In this document: positions 1 through 5,680 of the stretch, in pieces
Layout: each line of letters opens with the position of its first letter
How positions within the stretch are numbered: position 1 is the stretch's first letter
Assembly (NCBI GenBank): GCA_910587135.1
Contig: CAJULF010000091.1
Coordinates: forward strand, 1 to 7,210
DNA: 7,210 bases
Source: an uncultured Oscillospiraceae bacterium
Lineage (GTDB): Bacteria; Bacillota; Clostridia; Oscillospirales; Ruminococcaceae
Direction: 5' to 3'
Notes under the pieces: model-generated
What the model saw: the letters and a program-made list of their open reading frames with translations, nothing else
Database searches by the model: none
What the model was told of the DNA's origin: nothing
Program-made: the position numbers and the translations under genes

Positions 1-1
1 T

Positions 2-76
2 AATACCATCTGCTCTCTGTCCAAAGATACCATTAAAAGTATTACCGGGAGAAGGTGGATTTTGTCTATTGGGTGA
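2..76 (+). CDS. Possible C-terminal fragment of an upstream gene
   Basis: This frame is open from the left edge to a TGA at 74-76 and would encode about 24 residues beginning NTICSLSKDTIK and ending RRWILSIG. I do not recognise the family. Support is indirect: an intrinsic terminator lies about 44 bases downstream, as expected after a gene end. A second forward frame is also open to a TAG at 78-80, and one reverse frame is open off the left edge, so the frame choice is weak. It does not resemble the known C-terminus of a terminase small subunit. Sequence to the left of the window would decide it. Confidence 0.25.
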   Translation, partial: NTICSLSKDTIKSITGRRWILSIG

Positions 77-87
77 TTAGATATTAG

Positions 88-99
88 TATAATTATAAT
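88..99 (+). promoter_or_regulatory. Tandem TATAAT hexamers, possible -10 region
   Basis: Two consecutive perfect TATAAT hexamers occur at 88-93 and 94-99. The nearest -35-like hexamers are poor or badly spaced: TTGTCT at 62-67 gives a 20-base spacer to the first copy, and TTGGGT at 69-74 gives 19 to the second. There is no TGN extension. A transcript started here would meet the terminator at 120-144 within about 20-30 bases, so it would be a very short RNA or need antitermination. The match may simply reflect the AT-rich composition. Confidence 0.2.
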
Positions 100-119
100 T
101 GCGAGAGAATAAAAAAGTG

Positions 120-144
120 CCGCGTTCGACAAAACGCGGTTTTT
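120..144 (+). terminator. Rho-independent terminator
   Basis: A perfect 7-bp GC-rich stem, CCGCGTT (120-126) with AACGCGG (133-139), closes a 6-base loop and is followed at once by five T (140-144). Six A at 111-116 lie three bases upstream of the stem, so it could also stop transcription weakly in the reverse direction. It separates whatever lies to the left from the head operon. Confidence 0.85.
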
Positions 145-150
145 CTCTGC

Positions 151-181
151 GCAAAAATCGGTTTTGCAATCGAATGCAAAA
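151..181. repeat. Cluster of short inverted repeats (GCAAAA/TTTTGC)
   Basis: GCAAAA (151-156) is complementary to TTTTGC (162-167). TTTTGCA (162-168) is also a perfect 7-base inverted match to TGCAAAA (175-181) across a 6-base loop. The two hairpins share the middle element and so exclude each other. This could be a protein-binding operator, a small RNA switch or chance in A/T-rich sequence. Confidence 0.35.
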
Positions 182-183
182 AG

Positions 184-229
184 GCTGCGCTGTGTACCTG
201 TCTGATTGACAGGTACAGAACGCAGCTTT
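184..229 (+). terminator. Long interrupted hairpin, possible second terminator
   Basis: An outer 6-bp stem, GCTGCG (184-189) with CGCAGC (221-226), surrounds a 3x3 internal mismatch and an inner perfect 10-bp stem, TGTACCTGTC (193-202) with GACAGGTACA (208-217), with a 5-base loop. Five A precede it (178-182) but only TTT follows (227-229). The stem is strong enough for a terminator, but the short T tract makes this uncertain. A packaging-site or leader-RNA role is an alternative. Confidence 0.5.
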
Positions 230-334
230 GCTGTATGCCGATTGGCGCATATGGACACAGAGTTTACAATTGATCGGTCTGGTTAACCTGTGCGCCTTTC
301 GGTTTATTAAGATGGAGGGAGTGCAAGTGTTTGA

Positions 335-2260
335 GTGTTAAGAGAAACGGAAAAGCAGCGTGAAAAAAAGCTCGACGGCTGTATCGCTAAGGTGCTGGCA
401 GGCATGAAGCCACCCGAAGACCTGACCGTTTCGCAGTGGGCGGACAGAAACCGCCGTCTGACCTCTGAGTCATCTTCCGAAGTCGGGAAGTGGAGGACAT
501 CGCGAACTCCCTATATGATGGATATCCTCGACAGCTTCACCGACCCGAAGGTACAGCACATTGTGGTTGTAGCCGCCTCGCAGGTCGGGAAGTCGGAGGC
601 TATCAACAACATGATAGGCTACTGTATAGACCAGGACCCCGGACCGATATTGTTCGTACAGCCTACGGTAACGGACGCGAAAGAGTATTCACAGATGCGT
701 ATCGCGCCGATGATAAGGGAGACCGCCTGTCTGCGCAGAAAGGTATCCGACCCCAAAAGCCGCGACTCCGGGAACACGATACTCCAGAAGTCCTTTCCTG
801 GCGGTGTGCTGACTTTGACAGGCTCGACCGAGGCGCACGCGCTGGCTTCAAAGCCTATCCGTTATCTTTTTGGTGATGAGCGCGATCGCTGGGCGTTATC
901 GGCGGGAAGTGAGGGCGATCCTTGGGAGCTTGCCACCGCCCGACAAATTACATTCTACAACTCAAAAGCGGTCGAGGTTTCTACACCGACTATCAAAAAC
1001 GCAAGCGCGATTGAAAAGTCTTTCAAGAAGGGTACTATGGAGCGATGGAATACACAATGCCCACATTGCGGGGAGTATAGCGAGATAACCTTCAGCAATA
1101 TTCGCTATGACGCTGAAAAAACCGAGGTGAATGATGACGGCGAAAAGGTATACAATATCACTTCAATTCGCTATATCTGTCCGAAATGCGGCTGTATATC
1201 CTCTGAGCATGAAATGAAATCCCAGCCAGCCAAATGGGCGGCTGACAGTCCCGATGCATACGAGATGCACCGTACGCGCTCTTTTTGGCTGACCGCATGG
1301 GCTTCACCGTGGGCGACATGGGAGTCAATCATACTGAAATATCTTCAAGCGCTTGGAGATACCAAGAAGCTGCAGGTAGTGTACAACACACAATTTGGCT
1401 GGCTCTGGGAATACAGAGGGGAGTTAGAAAGCGAGGACTCCGTTATGGCACGCCGCGAGGAATACCGCGCGGAACTGCCCGATGGTGTCCTCGCTCTGAC
1501 CTGCGGCGTTGATACACAGAACGATCGTCTGGAGTATGAGATAGTGGGGCATGGGCATTTTGGTGAAACATGGGGCATAAAAAAGGGAATTATAATGGGT
1601 CGACCAGATTCCGATGAAGTGTGGAACGCTCTTGACGACGCAATAGAGCATGTTTACCGCTTTGAGAGCGGCATAGGCTTAAGGGTATCCCTTACCTTTG
1701 TCGATGAGGGCGGACATTATACACAGGAAGTAAGGCAGCACTGCCGGGAGCGGTTCGCAAAGAGAGTGTTTGCCATCAAGGGACGCGGAACAGACGATGT
1801 TCCTTATACAAGTCCGCCGAAAAAGCAAAAAATAGTTGTTAACGGCAGAGCTTTGGGAATGTGCTGGGTGTATGAAATAGGAGTAAATGCGGGCAAACAG
1901 CTCATCATGGACAACATGAAGGTCAAAACCGCGGGACCGAAGTATTGTCATTTCCCCAAGCGCGATGATTACGGCAAGGACTACTTTAAGGGGCTATTGT
2001 CCGAGCGTATCGTGTATAAAAAGGAATTAAAGCACCCGTGGCAGTGGGAGAAGATACCCGGACATGAGCGCAATGAGGCTCTTGACTGCCGGAACTACGC
2101 GATGGCGGCAATTAAGGCGCTGTCGCCCGATTTTGACGCGCTGGAACGCAGGCTCAAGGGAACGGCTCCCACACAGGCAGCTCCCGCTGTGCGGTCGGCG
2201 CAGCCAAAACAGCCCAAGCCGCGCAGACGTGCGCAGGACAAATTTTATAATGAGTGGTGA
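335..2260 (+). CDS. terL: Phage terminase large subunit, GpA family
   Basis: This is the motor and nuclease that cuts concatemeric phage DNA and drives it through the portal into the prohead. The 641 residues match the lambda gpA length and layout. The N-terminal signature PPEDLTVSQWAD (26-37) is typical of GpA proteins. A Walker A motif AASQVGKS (80-87), a Walker B ending GDE (180-182) and an STP coupling motif (216-218) form the ATPase. A zinc ribbon follows, with CPHC (242-245) and CPKC (282-285). The nuclease acids are probably D393 (CGVDTQND), D457 (FVDEGG) and D584 (NEALDCR). The C-terminal tail is basic and proline-rich, the end that in lambda contacts the portal. The start is GTG at 335, the first possible codon after an in-frame TGA at 332-334. 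Its ribosome site GGAGGGA (314-320) is 14 bases away, which is long, so a downstream start (GTG 390 or ATG 404) or an indel near the start is possible. The stop lies 5 bases before the next gene. No small subunit is adjacent. Confidence 0.96.
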   Translation: MLRETEKQREKKLDGCIAKVLAGMKPPEDLTVSQWADRNRRLTSESSSEVGKWRTSRTPYMMDILDSFTDPKVQHIVVVAASQVGKSEAINNMIGYCIDQDPGPILFVQPTVTDAKEYSQMRIAPMIRETACLRRKVSDPKSRDSGNTILQKSFPGGVLTLTGSTEAHALASKPIRYLFGDERDRWALSAGSEGDPWELATARQITFYNSKAVEVSTPTIKNASAIEKSFKKGTMERWNTQCPHCGEYSEITFSNIRYDAEKTEVNDDGEKVYNITSIRYICPKCGCISSEHEMKSQPAKWAADSPDAYEMHRTRSFWLTAWASPWATWESIILKYLQALGDTKKLQVVYNTQFGWLWEYRGELESEDSVMARREEYRAELPDGVLALTCGVDTQNDRLEYEIVGHGHFGETWGIKKGIIMGRPDSDEVWNALDDAIEHVYRFESGIGLRVSLTFVDEGGHYTQEVRQHCRERFAKRVFAIKGRGTDDVPYTSPPKKQKIVVNGRALGMCWVYEIGVNAGKQLIMDNMKVKTAGPKYCHFPKRDDYGKDYFKGLLSERIVYKKELKHPWQWEKIPGHERNEALDCRNYAMAAIKALSPDFDALERRLKGTAPTQAAPAVRSAQPKQPKPRRRAQDKFYNEW

Positions 2261-2265
2261 TGTAA

Positions 2266-2523
2266 ATGATAAGCAAAAATGAAGCACAGGCGTTGTATGA
2301 GTATTATGATAAGCTGATAACCAAGCTGACAGAAGCGAAGCTGGCGCTTGTTAAAGGCGGCGTCAAGTCATACACGGTTGACGACAGATCTCTGACGAGG
2401 TTCGATATCGATAAGCTTTCCAAAGAAATTGACGAAGCTGTCAATAAACGTGCCGAGTACAAGGCAATTATGAACGGAAAGAAGCCTCGGAGAGCTGTCG
2501 GCGTTATTCCGAGGGACTTTTAG
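2266..2523 (+). CDS. Small head-joining protein in gpW position (DUF6148-like)
   Basis: The 85-residue product has a helical N-terminal half (roughly 4-30), a short turn-rich middle with SYTVDDRSLTRFDIDKL (35-51), a second helix to about 70, and a basic tail ending RRAVGVIPRDF. The pattern of helix, short beta hairpin, helix and a final PRDF/PRDL-type tail resembles the DUF6148/gpW-like proteins that sit between terminase and portal in lambda-type phages. Lambda gpW (68 residues) seals the packaged head at the portal and gives a platform for later connector proteins; the same role is inferred here from position and size. The ATG at 2266 follows the terminase stop by 5 bases, with a GGTGA ribosome site overlapping that stop, so translation is probably coupled. 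Its TAG stop is the first three bases of the TAGGAGG ribosome site for the portal gene. Confidence 0.8.
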   Translation: MISKNEAQALYEYYDKLITKLTEAKLALVKGGVKSYTVDDRSLTRFDIDKLSKEIDEAVNKRAEYKAIMNGKKPRRAVGVIPRDF

Positions 2524-2532
2524 GAGGGTATT

Positions 2533-3948
2533 GTGGAAAAGCGAATGACTGTAAAGGTAGTAAAATCGCCGCAGGCAAAGGGCTACGGTGACGCGGGCGC
2601 AAGTCATACAAAGCGAGCGTTAAAGGGCTTTACGGCGGTGAGCGGCGCTCCGTCCGAGGATATTGATGCAAATAACATGACTCTGCGGCAGCGCGGGCGA
2701 ATGCTGTATATGGCATCTCCCGTCGCAGCGGCGGCGATAAACACCAACCGCACCAAGATAATAGGTTCGGGACTTCGCATGAAGTGTGCCGTCAACAACG
2801 AGATACTTGGTTTGCCAGAAGATGAGGTTGCCCGCTGGCAGAGGAACACCGAAGCCGAGTGGAAAATGTGGGCGGAGCGGCGCAGCAACTGTGACGCGCT
2901 GGGAGTAAACAATTTTTATGAGCTTGAGCAGCTCGCCGTTAAATCATGGCTGATGAGCGGCGATGCATTTGTGCTGTTGAAACGCGCGGAAAGCACTCCT
3001 CTTAATCCCTATACACTGCGGCTTCATATTATCGAGGCTGACAGGGTCAGTACTCCGTTTTGCGAAAGGACAGCAAAGCTTAATCAAACAGAAGGAAAAA
3101 CCGCGGACGGCAATAAAATATATGATGGGGTGGAGATAAACGGAAGTGGTCGGGTAGTTGCCTATCATGTGTGCAACGTCTATCCCTATCAGGCTACCGC
3201 CGATAAATGGAAGTGGCAGCGGATCGAGGTTGAGGGACAGAAAACGGGACTACCCAATATTCTGCAACTTATGGACGCAGAACGTCCCGATCAATATCGT
3301 GGTGTAACATATCTCGCTCCGGTTATAGAATTGCTTCTCCAATTAAGAAGGTACATTGAAAGCTCCCAAGTGGCGGCTTTGGTGCAGTCATATCTTACGG
3401 CATGGATAACAACGGCGTCGGATCCGACGGACTTTCCGCTGAACGAGGTAGGCGCGGGAGACGTTGACGGAATACCCTCCGATCAGCCCGACAGCGTAAG
3501 CGATAGCGAATATGAGTATGAGATGGGTCCGGGACAAATAAACCACCTTAAAAAGGGCGAAAATATTGAGCTCAGTAATCCGAATATTCCCACCGCCAGC
3601 TTTGAATCGTTTGTTAACTCAATAATCAAAATGGCGGGAGCGGCAATGGAAGTGCCCTACGAAGTTCTTATAAAATCATTTAACAAATCTTACAGTGCGG
3701 CAAAGGGCGCTCTTGAAGAAGCTTGGGAAATGATCAAGATGCGACGCTCTTGGTTTGTAAATGATTTTTGTCAGCCTGTTTATGAGGTGTGGCTTGCGGA
3801 GGCTGTCGCTACCGGACGAATCAAGGCTCCCGGATTCTGGGACAATCCTCTTATACGAGCGGCATGGTGCGGCGCGAGATGGGACGGTCCTGCCCAGACA
3901 CATCTTGATCCCGTCAAGGAAGCTAAGGCGAACGAGTTGGTAGTATAG
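2533..3948 (+). CDS. Phage portal protein, lambda gpB family, C-terminus cut by in-frame TAG
   Basis: The portal forms the dodecameric ring at one capsid vertex through which DNA enters and to which the tail attaches. Family features, in order: DANNMTLRQRGRMLYMASP (45-63) and INTNRTKIIGSGLRMK (69-84), typical of the gpB N-terminal region; a tryptophan-rich segment EAEWKMWAERRSNCDALG (107-124) before LAVKSWLMSGDAFVLL (134-149); a later wing/stem core from LAPVIELLLQL (261-271); and the strong signature AMEVPYEVLIKSF (371-383) with SYSAAKGALEEAW (386-398). The GTG start at 2533 has AGGAGGG (2522-2528) four bases upstream; ATG 2545 is too far from it. The product is 471 residues, ending QTHLDPVKEAKANELVV. 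Lambda-type portals usually run beyond 500. Translation past the TAG (3946-3948) continues in frame for 41 portal-like codons, so the annotated end is probably a nonsense mutation, a readthrough site or a sequence error. Confidence 0.95.
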   Translation: MEKRMTVKVVKSPQAKGYGDAGASHTKRALKGFTAVSGAPSEDIDANNMTLRQRGRMLYMASPVAAAAINTNRTKIIGSGLRMKCAVNNEILGLPEDEVARWQRNTEAEWKMWAERRSNCDALGVNNFYELEQLAVKSWLMSGDAFVLLKRAESTPLNPYTLRLHIIEADRVSTPFCERTAKLNQTEGKTADGNKIYDGVEINGSGRVVAYHVCNVYPYQATADKWKWQRIEVEGQKTGLPNILQLMDAERPDQYRGVTYLAPVIELLLQLRRYIESSQVAALVQSYLTAWITTASDPTDFPLNEVGAGDVDGIPSDQPDSVSDSEYEYEMGPGQINHLKKGENIELSNPNIPTASFESFVNSIIKMAGAAMEVPYEVLIKSFNKSYSAAKGALEEAWEMIKMRRSWFVNDFCQPVYEVWLAEAVATGRIKAPGFWDNPLIRAAWCGARWDGPAQTHLDPVKEAKANELVV

Positions 3949-4074
3949 CACGGTTGGAAAACCAACGAACAGGTCACAAGAGAGTATTACGGAAGCGACT
4001 GGAGTGAAAATGCCGCTGTTATTTCTCAGGAGCAGCAGCGCCTTAGCTCGGTTACTCCGGACAATCAGATATAG
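3949..4074 (+). pseudogene. Detached portal C-terminus downstream of in-frame amber codon
   Basis: Reading straight on from the TAG at 3946-3948 gives 41 sense codons and a TAG at 4072-4074. The peptide starts HGWKTNEQVTREYYG, continues through SDWSENAAVISQEQQ and ends TPDNQI. It looks like the C-terminus expected after the conserved DPVKEAKANELVV of this portal family, where an 'xHGWKTNEQ' type segment normally follows. With it the protein would be 513 residues, the usual family size. No ribosome site or start codon makes it a separate gene. Its final TAG overlaps the AGGAGG site of the protease gene, the same stop/ribosome-site overlap seen at the gpW-portal junction, which supports 4072-4074 as the original portal stop. 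I cannot tell from sequence alone whether the segment is translated. Confidence 0.85.
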
Positions 4075-4083
4075 GAGGAAATT

Positions 4084-5274
4084 ATGCCGGATATTAAAAG
4101 AAAATGCTACGCGCTGTCTTATGGAGAAAGCAAGGAGAGCGCTGAGATAACGATGTATGGCGATATCGTGGAAACCAAGCCCGTTGACTGGTGGACGGGA
4201 GAGGAATGCGCGGGTGATTTTATCGTACAGTCGGAATTTCTTGACGACCTGAACGCGGCGGCAGACTGCAAGAAGCTGACCATACGCATGAACAGTCTGG
4301 GCGGTGATGCGGGAGTATCCATTTTGATACATAATCGGCTGCGGGAGCTTGCGGAAAAAGGTACTGAGCTTAACTGTATCGTAGACGGAGCGGCAATGTC
4401 GGGCGGTTCGCTTATAATGTGCGCCTGCGATAACATCACGGTCAATCCCTCCAGCCTTATTATGATACACAAGTGCTGGACGACGCTTTTCGGTGCGTAC
4501 AATGCCGATGAGCTCAGGCAGATCGCCAAGAGCAACGACGCGTATGATAAGGCACAGGCGAGTATTTACAGCCGTAAAACGGGGCTGTCGGAAACGGTGA
4601 TAGCACACATGATGTCGGACACAACGTATATGACGGGCAAAGAAGCTGTTGATAAGGGCTTTGCGGACTCGCTTACCGTGAACGCCGAGCCCCTTTCAAT
4701 TGCGGTGAGCGCGGACAGGCGTTCTCTTGTGATTTGCGGGCGGACTGTTCATCTTCCTAAGGGAATGACAGCTCCCGAGGGTATGCCTACGGTAACTTCC
4801 CCGGCAGGGGTTGCAGATACATATAAAGGAGGAAATGATTTAATGGCAAAAAATCTTGAGGAACTCCGCAAGGAGAACAGCGAGCTTGCCGCTTCCATTG
4901 AGCGGGAGATAAGAGCTGAATGCAAGGCGGAACAGGAAACGGCTGTGAAAGAGGCTGCAAAAGCTGAACGCGACAGGCTGGCCGAAATAGACAGCGTTGC
5001 GGCACAGTTTGACGACACGACTGTACATGAAGCGAAATACGGCGATAATCCTTGCTCAGCGCAGGTGATGTGCTTCCGAGCAGCACAGAAAGCGTCAGAA
5101 AAAGGCGCTTCGGTTTTCGCGGGCATGAAAGCGGACTATGCAAGCTCCGGCGTTGCGCAGGTGTCGGCGGTACCGCAGGAGCTTGAAGCGGGCAGCGCGG
5201 ACAAAACTCCCGCGGAAATGCTCGCTGAGGCTCGGCAGACTGTACAAGGGCTGTTCGGAAAGGGGGAAAAGTAA
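4084..5274 (+). CDS. Prohead maturation protease (ClpP/S49-like, gpC type) fused to scaffold
   Basis: The 396-residue product combines a serine protease with a scaffold, like lambda gpC. The ClpP-fold part covers about residues 20-200. NSLGGDAGVS (70-79) matches the oxyanion-loop region; DGAAMSGGS (101-109) carries the probable nucleophile S106; MIHK (127-130) gives H129; and GFADSL (192-197) gives D195, matching the Ser-His-Asp order of ClpP. A poorly ordered linker (about 205-252) leads into a highly charged, probably coiled-coil scaffold, with NLEELRKENSELAASIE from 257 and an Ala/Glu/Lys-rich stretch to about 310. The protease is expected to digest the scaffold and trim head proteins during maturation. 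The ATG at 4084 has AGGAGG (4073-4078) five bases upstream, overlapping the full-length portal stop. With the portal ending early at 3948, coupling from the preceding gene would be weakened. An independent start for the scaffold alone lies inside at 4843. Confidence 0.94.
   Translation: MPDIKRKCYALSYGESKESAEITMYGDIVETKPVDWWTGEECAGDFIVQSEFLDDLNAAADCKKLTIRMNSLGGDAGVSILIHNRLRELAEKGTELNCIVDGAAMSGGSLIMCACDNITVNPSSLIMIHKCWTTLFGAYNADELRQIAKSNDAYDKAQASIYSRKTGLSETVIAHMMSDTTYMTGKEAVDKGFADSLTVNAEPLSIAVSADRRSLVICGRTVHLPKGMTAPEGMPTVTSPAGVADTYKGGNDLMAKNLEELRKENSELAASIEREIRAECKAEQETAVKEAAKAERDRLAEIDSVAAQFDDTTVHEAKYGDNPCSAQVMCFRAAQKASEKGASVFAGMKADYASSGVAQVSAVPQELEAGSADKTPAEMLAEARQTVQGLFGKGEK
4827..4832 (+). 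promoter_or_regulatory. Internal ribosome binding site for nested scaffold
   Basis: A perfect AGGAGG, extended by two more A upstream, lies inside the protease-scaffold gene, 10 bases before an in-frame ATG at 4843-4845. It falls at the linker between the protease and scaffold parts, where a separate start makes functional sense. An out-of-frame ATG at 4835 closer to the site stops after two codons and is unlikely to matter. Confidence 0.8.
4843..5274 (+). CDS. Nested in-frame scaffold protein (Nu3-like)
   Basis: Translation from the internal ATG at 4843 gives a 143-residue protein identical to residues 254-396 of the protease-scaffold fusion. It begins MAKNLEELRKENSELAAS and is mostly charged helix, with a likely coiled coil over its first 55 residues and an Ala/Gln-rich C-terminal half containing EAKYGDNPCSAQVMCFRAAQ. 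In lambda, Nu3 is made the same way from a start inside gene C and is the main scaffold guiding capsid assembly, while the longer fusion brings a few protease copies into the prohead. The strong internal ribosome site suggests this phage does likewise, producing more scaffold than protease. The role is inferred from layout and composition; scaffold sequences are poorly conserved. Confidence 0.82.
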   Translation: MAKNLEELRKENSELAASIEREIRAECKAEQETAVKEAAKAERDRLAEIDSVAAQFDDTTVHEAKYGDNPCSAQVMCFRAAQKASEKGASVFAGMKADYASSGVAQVSAVPQELEAGSADKTPAEMLAEARQTVQGLFGKGEK

Positions 5275-5276
5275 AC

Positions 5277-5663
5277 ATGGCTGATCTTTCACGGAAAATC
5301 GGTGAGATGGAATACGACGCGCTTATCATCGGAAATATCCCTCACAAGCAGGTGGGAAGCGGAACGATCCGCGCAGTAGAAGCCGAGACGACATTCAAGC
5401 GCGGCACTATTCTCGCCAAGAGCTCAGCGGACAACAAGCTGGTAATACTCGGTACGGAGCCCGCGGAGGGTGAAACGCTTACCCCCGACTGTATTCTGTG
5501 CGATGATATCATCGTGGAGTCCGACACGACCACGGCAGTATATACAGCTGGCTGTTTCAACAGCAACAAAGTCATAACTGCCGAGGGATACACAATAACC
5601 GCAGAGGACACGGACGCGCTGCGCAAGTATGATATCGTTCTTCAGTGCGCGTCAACAATGTAA
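5277..5663 (+). CDS. Head decoration protein, lambda gpD family
   Basis: The gpD-type protein binds as trimers on the outside of the expanded capsid and stabilises it against packaged-DNA pressure. At 128 residues it is close to lambda gpD (110). The core features of the family are visible: an N-terminal arm, GTIRAVEAETTFKRGTILAK (29-48) with the 'FKRGTIL' turn, ETLTPDCILCDDI (66-78), TTTAVYTAGCFNSNKV (84-99) and a final ALRKYDIVL (114-122). The ATG at 5277 follows the scaffold stop by two bases. A GGGGGA ribosome site (5262-5267) lies in the last scaffold codons, so the genes are probably translationally coupled. Its position directly before the major capsid gene matches lambda D-E. Confidence 0.93.
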   Translation: MADLSRKIGEMEYDALIIGNIPHKQVGSGTIRAVEAETTFKRGTILAKSSADNKLVILGTEPAEGETLTPDCILCDDIIVESDTTTAVYTAGCFNSNKVITAEGYTITAEDTDALRKYDIVLQCASTM

Positions 5664-5680
5664 GGAGGGTAAAAACAATA

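Larger units (their letters stand above)
77..334. other. Non-coding leader between upstream gene and terminase
   Basis: About 258 bases with no credible gene. In order it holds two overlapping-register TATAAT hexamers (88-93 and 94-99) in an AT-rich stretch without a well-spaced -35 box, an intrinsic terminator (120-144), three copies of a GCAAAA/TTTTGC element that can form alternative small hairpins (151-156, 162-168, 175-181), a larger hairpin (184-226), and a purine-rich ribosome site (314-320). In cos phages the packaging site often lies just before the terminase genes, so a cos or similar site could be here, but nothing in the sequence proves it. No terminase small-subunit gene is present in this interval. 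Confidence 0.6.

Noticed and set aside
263..291. TTTACA as a -35 box for a promoter just before the terminase
   Set aside because: No -10-like hexamer lies at 16-18 bases downstream (the sequence there is ACCTGT), so no promoter is called.
3676..4608. Long reverse-strand open frame of 310 codons over the portal end and protease start
   Set aside because: It lies opposite two recognised genes with conserved motifs, has no recognisable domain, and its openness follows from the codon pattern of the forward frame, which continues across the portal-protease gap.
2266..5274. Full amber recoding (TAG as an amino acid) making a genuine head polyprotein
   Set aside because: The TAGs at 2521 and 4072 sit in ribosome sites with well-spaced starts after them, and the other genes in the window have no in-frame TAG. 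Kept only as a low-probability idea in the findings.
4787..5329. Overlapping reverse-strand frames opposite the scaffold region
   Set aside because: Their Pro/Ser/Phe-rich translation is the mirror of the Ala/Glu/Lys-rich scaffold; no start signal or known domain is visible.
5645..5680. Upstream GTG start for the major capsid protein
   Set aside because: It lies within the decoration gene before the AGGAGGG site; ATG 5681, downstream of that site, gives the expected family N-terminus.
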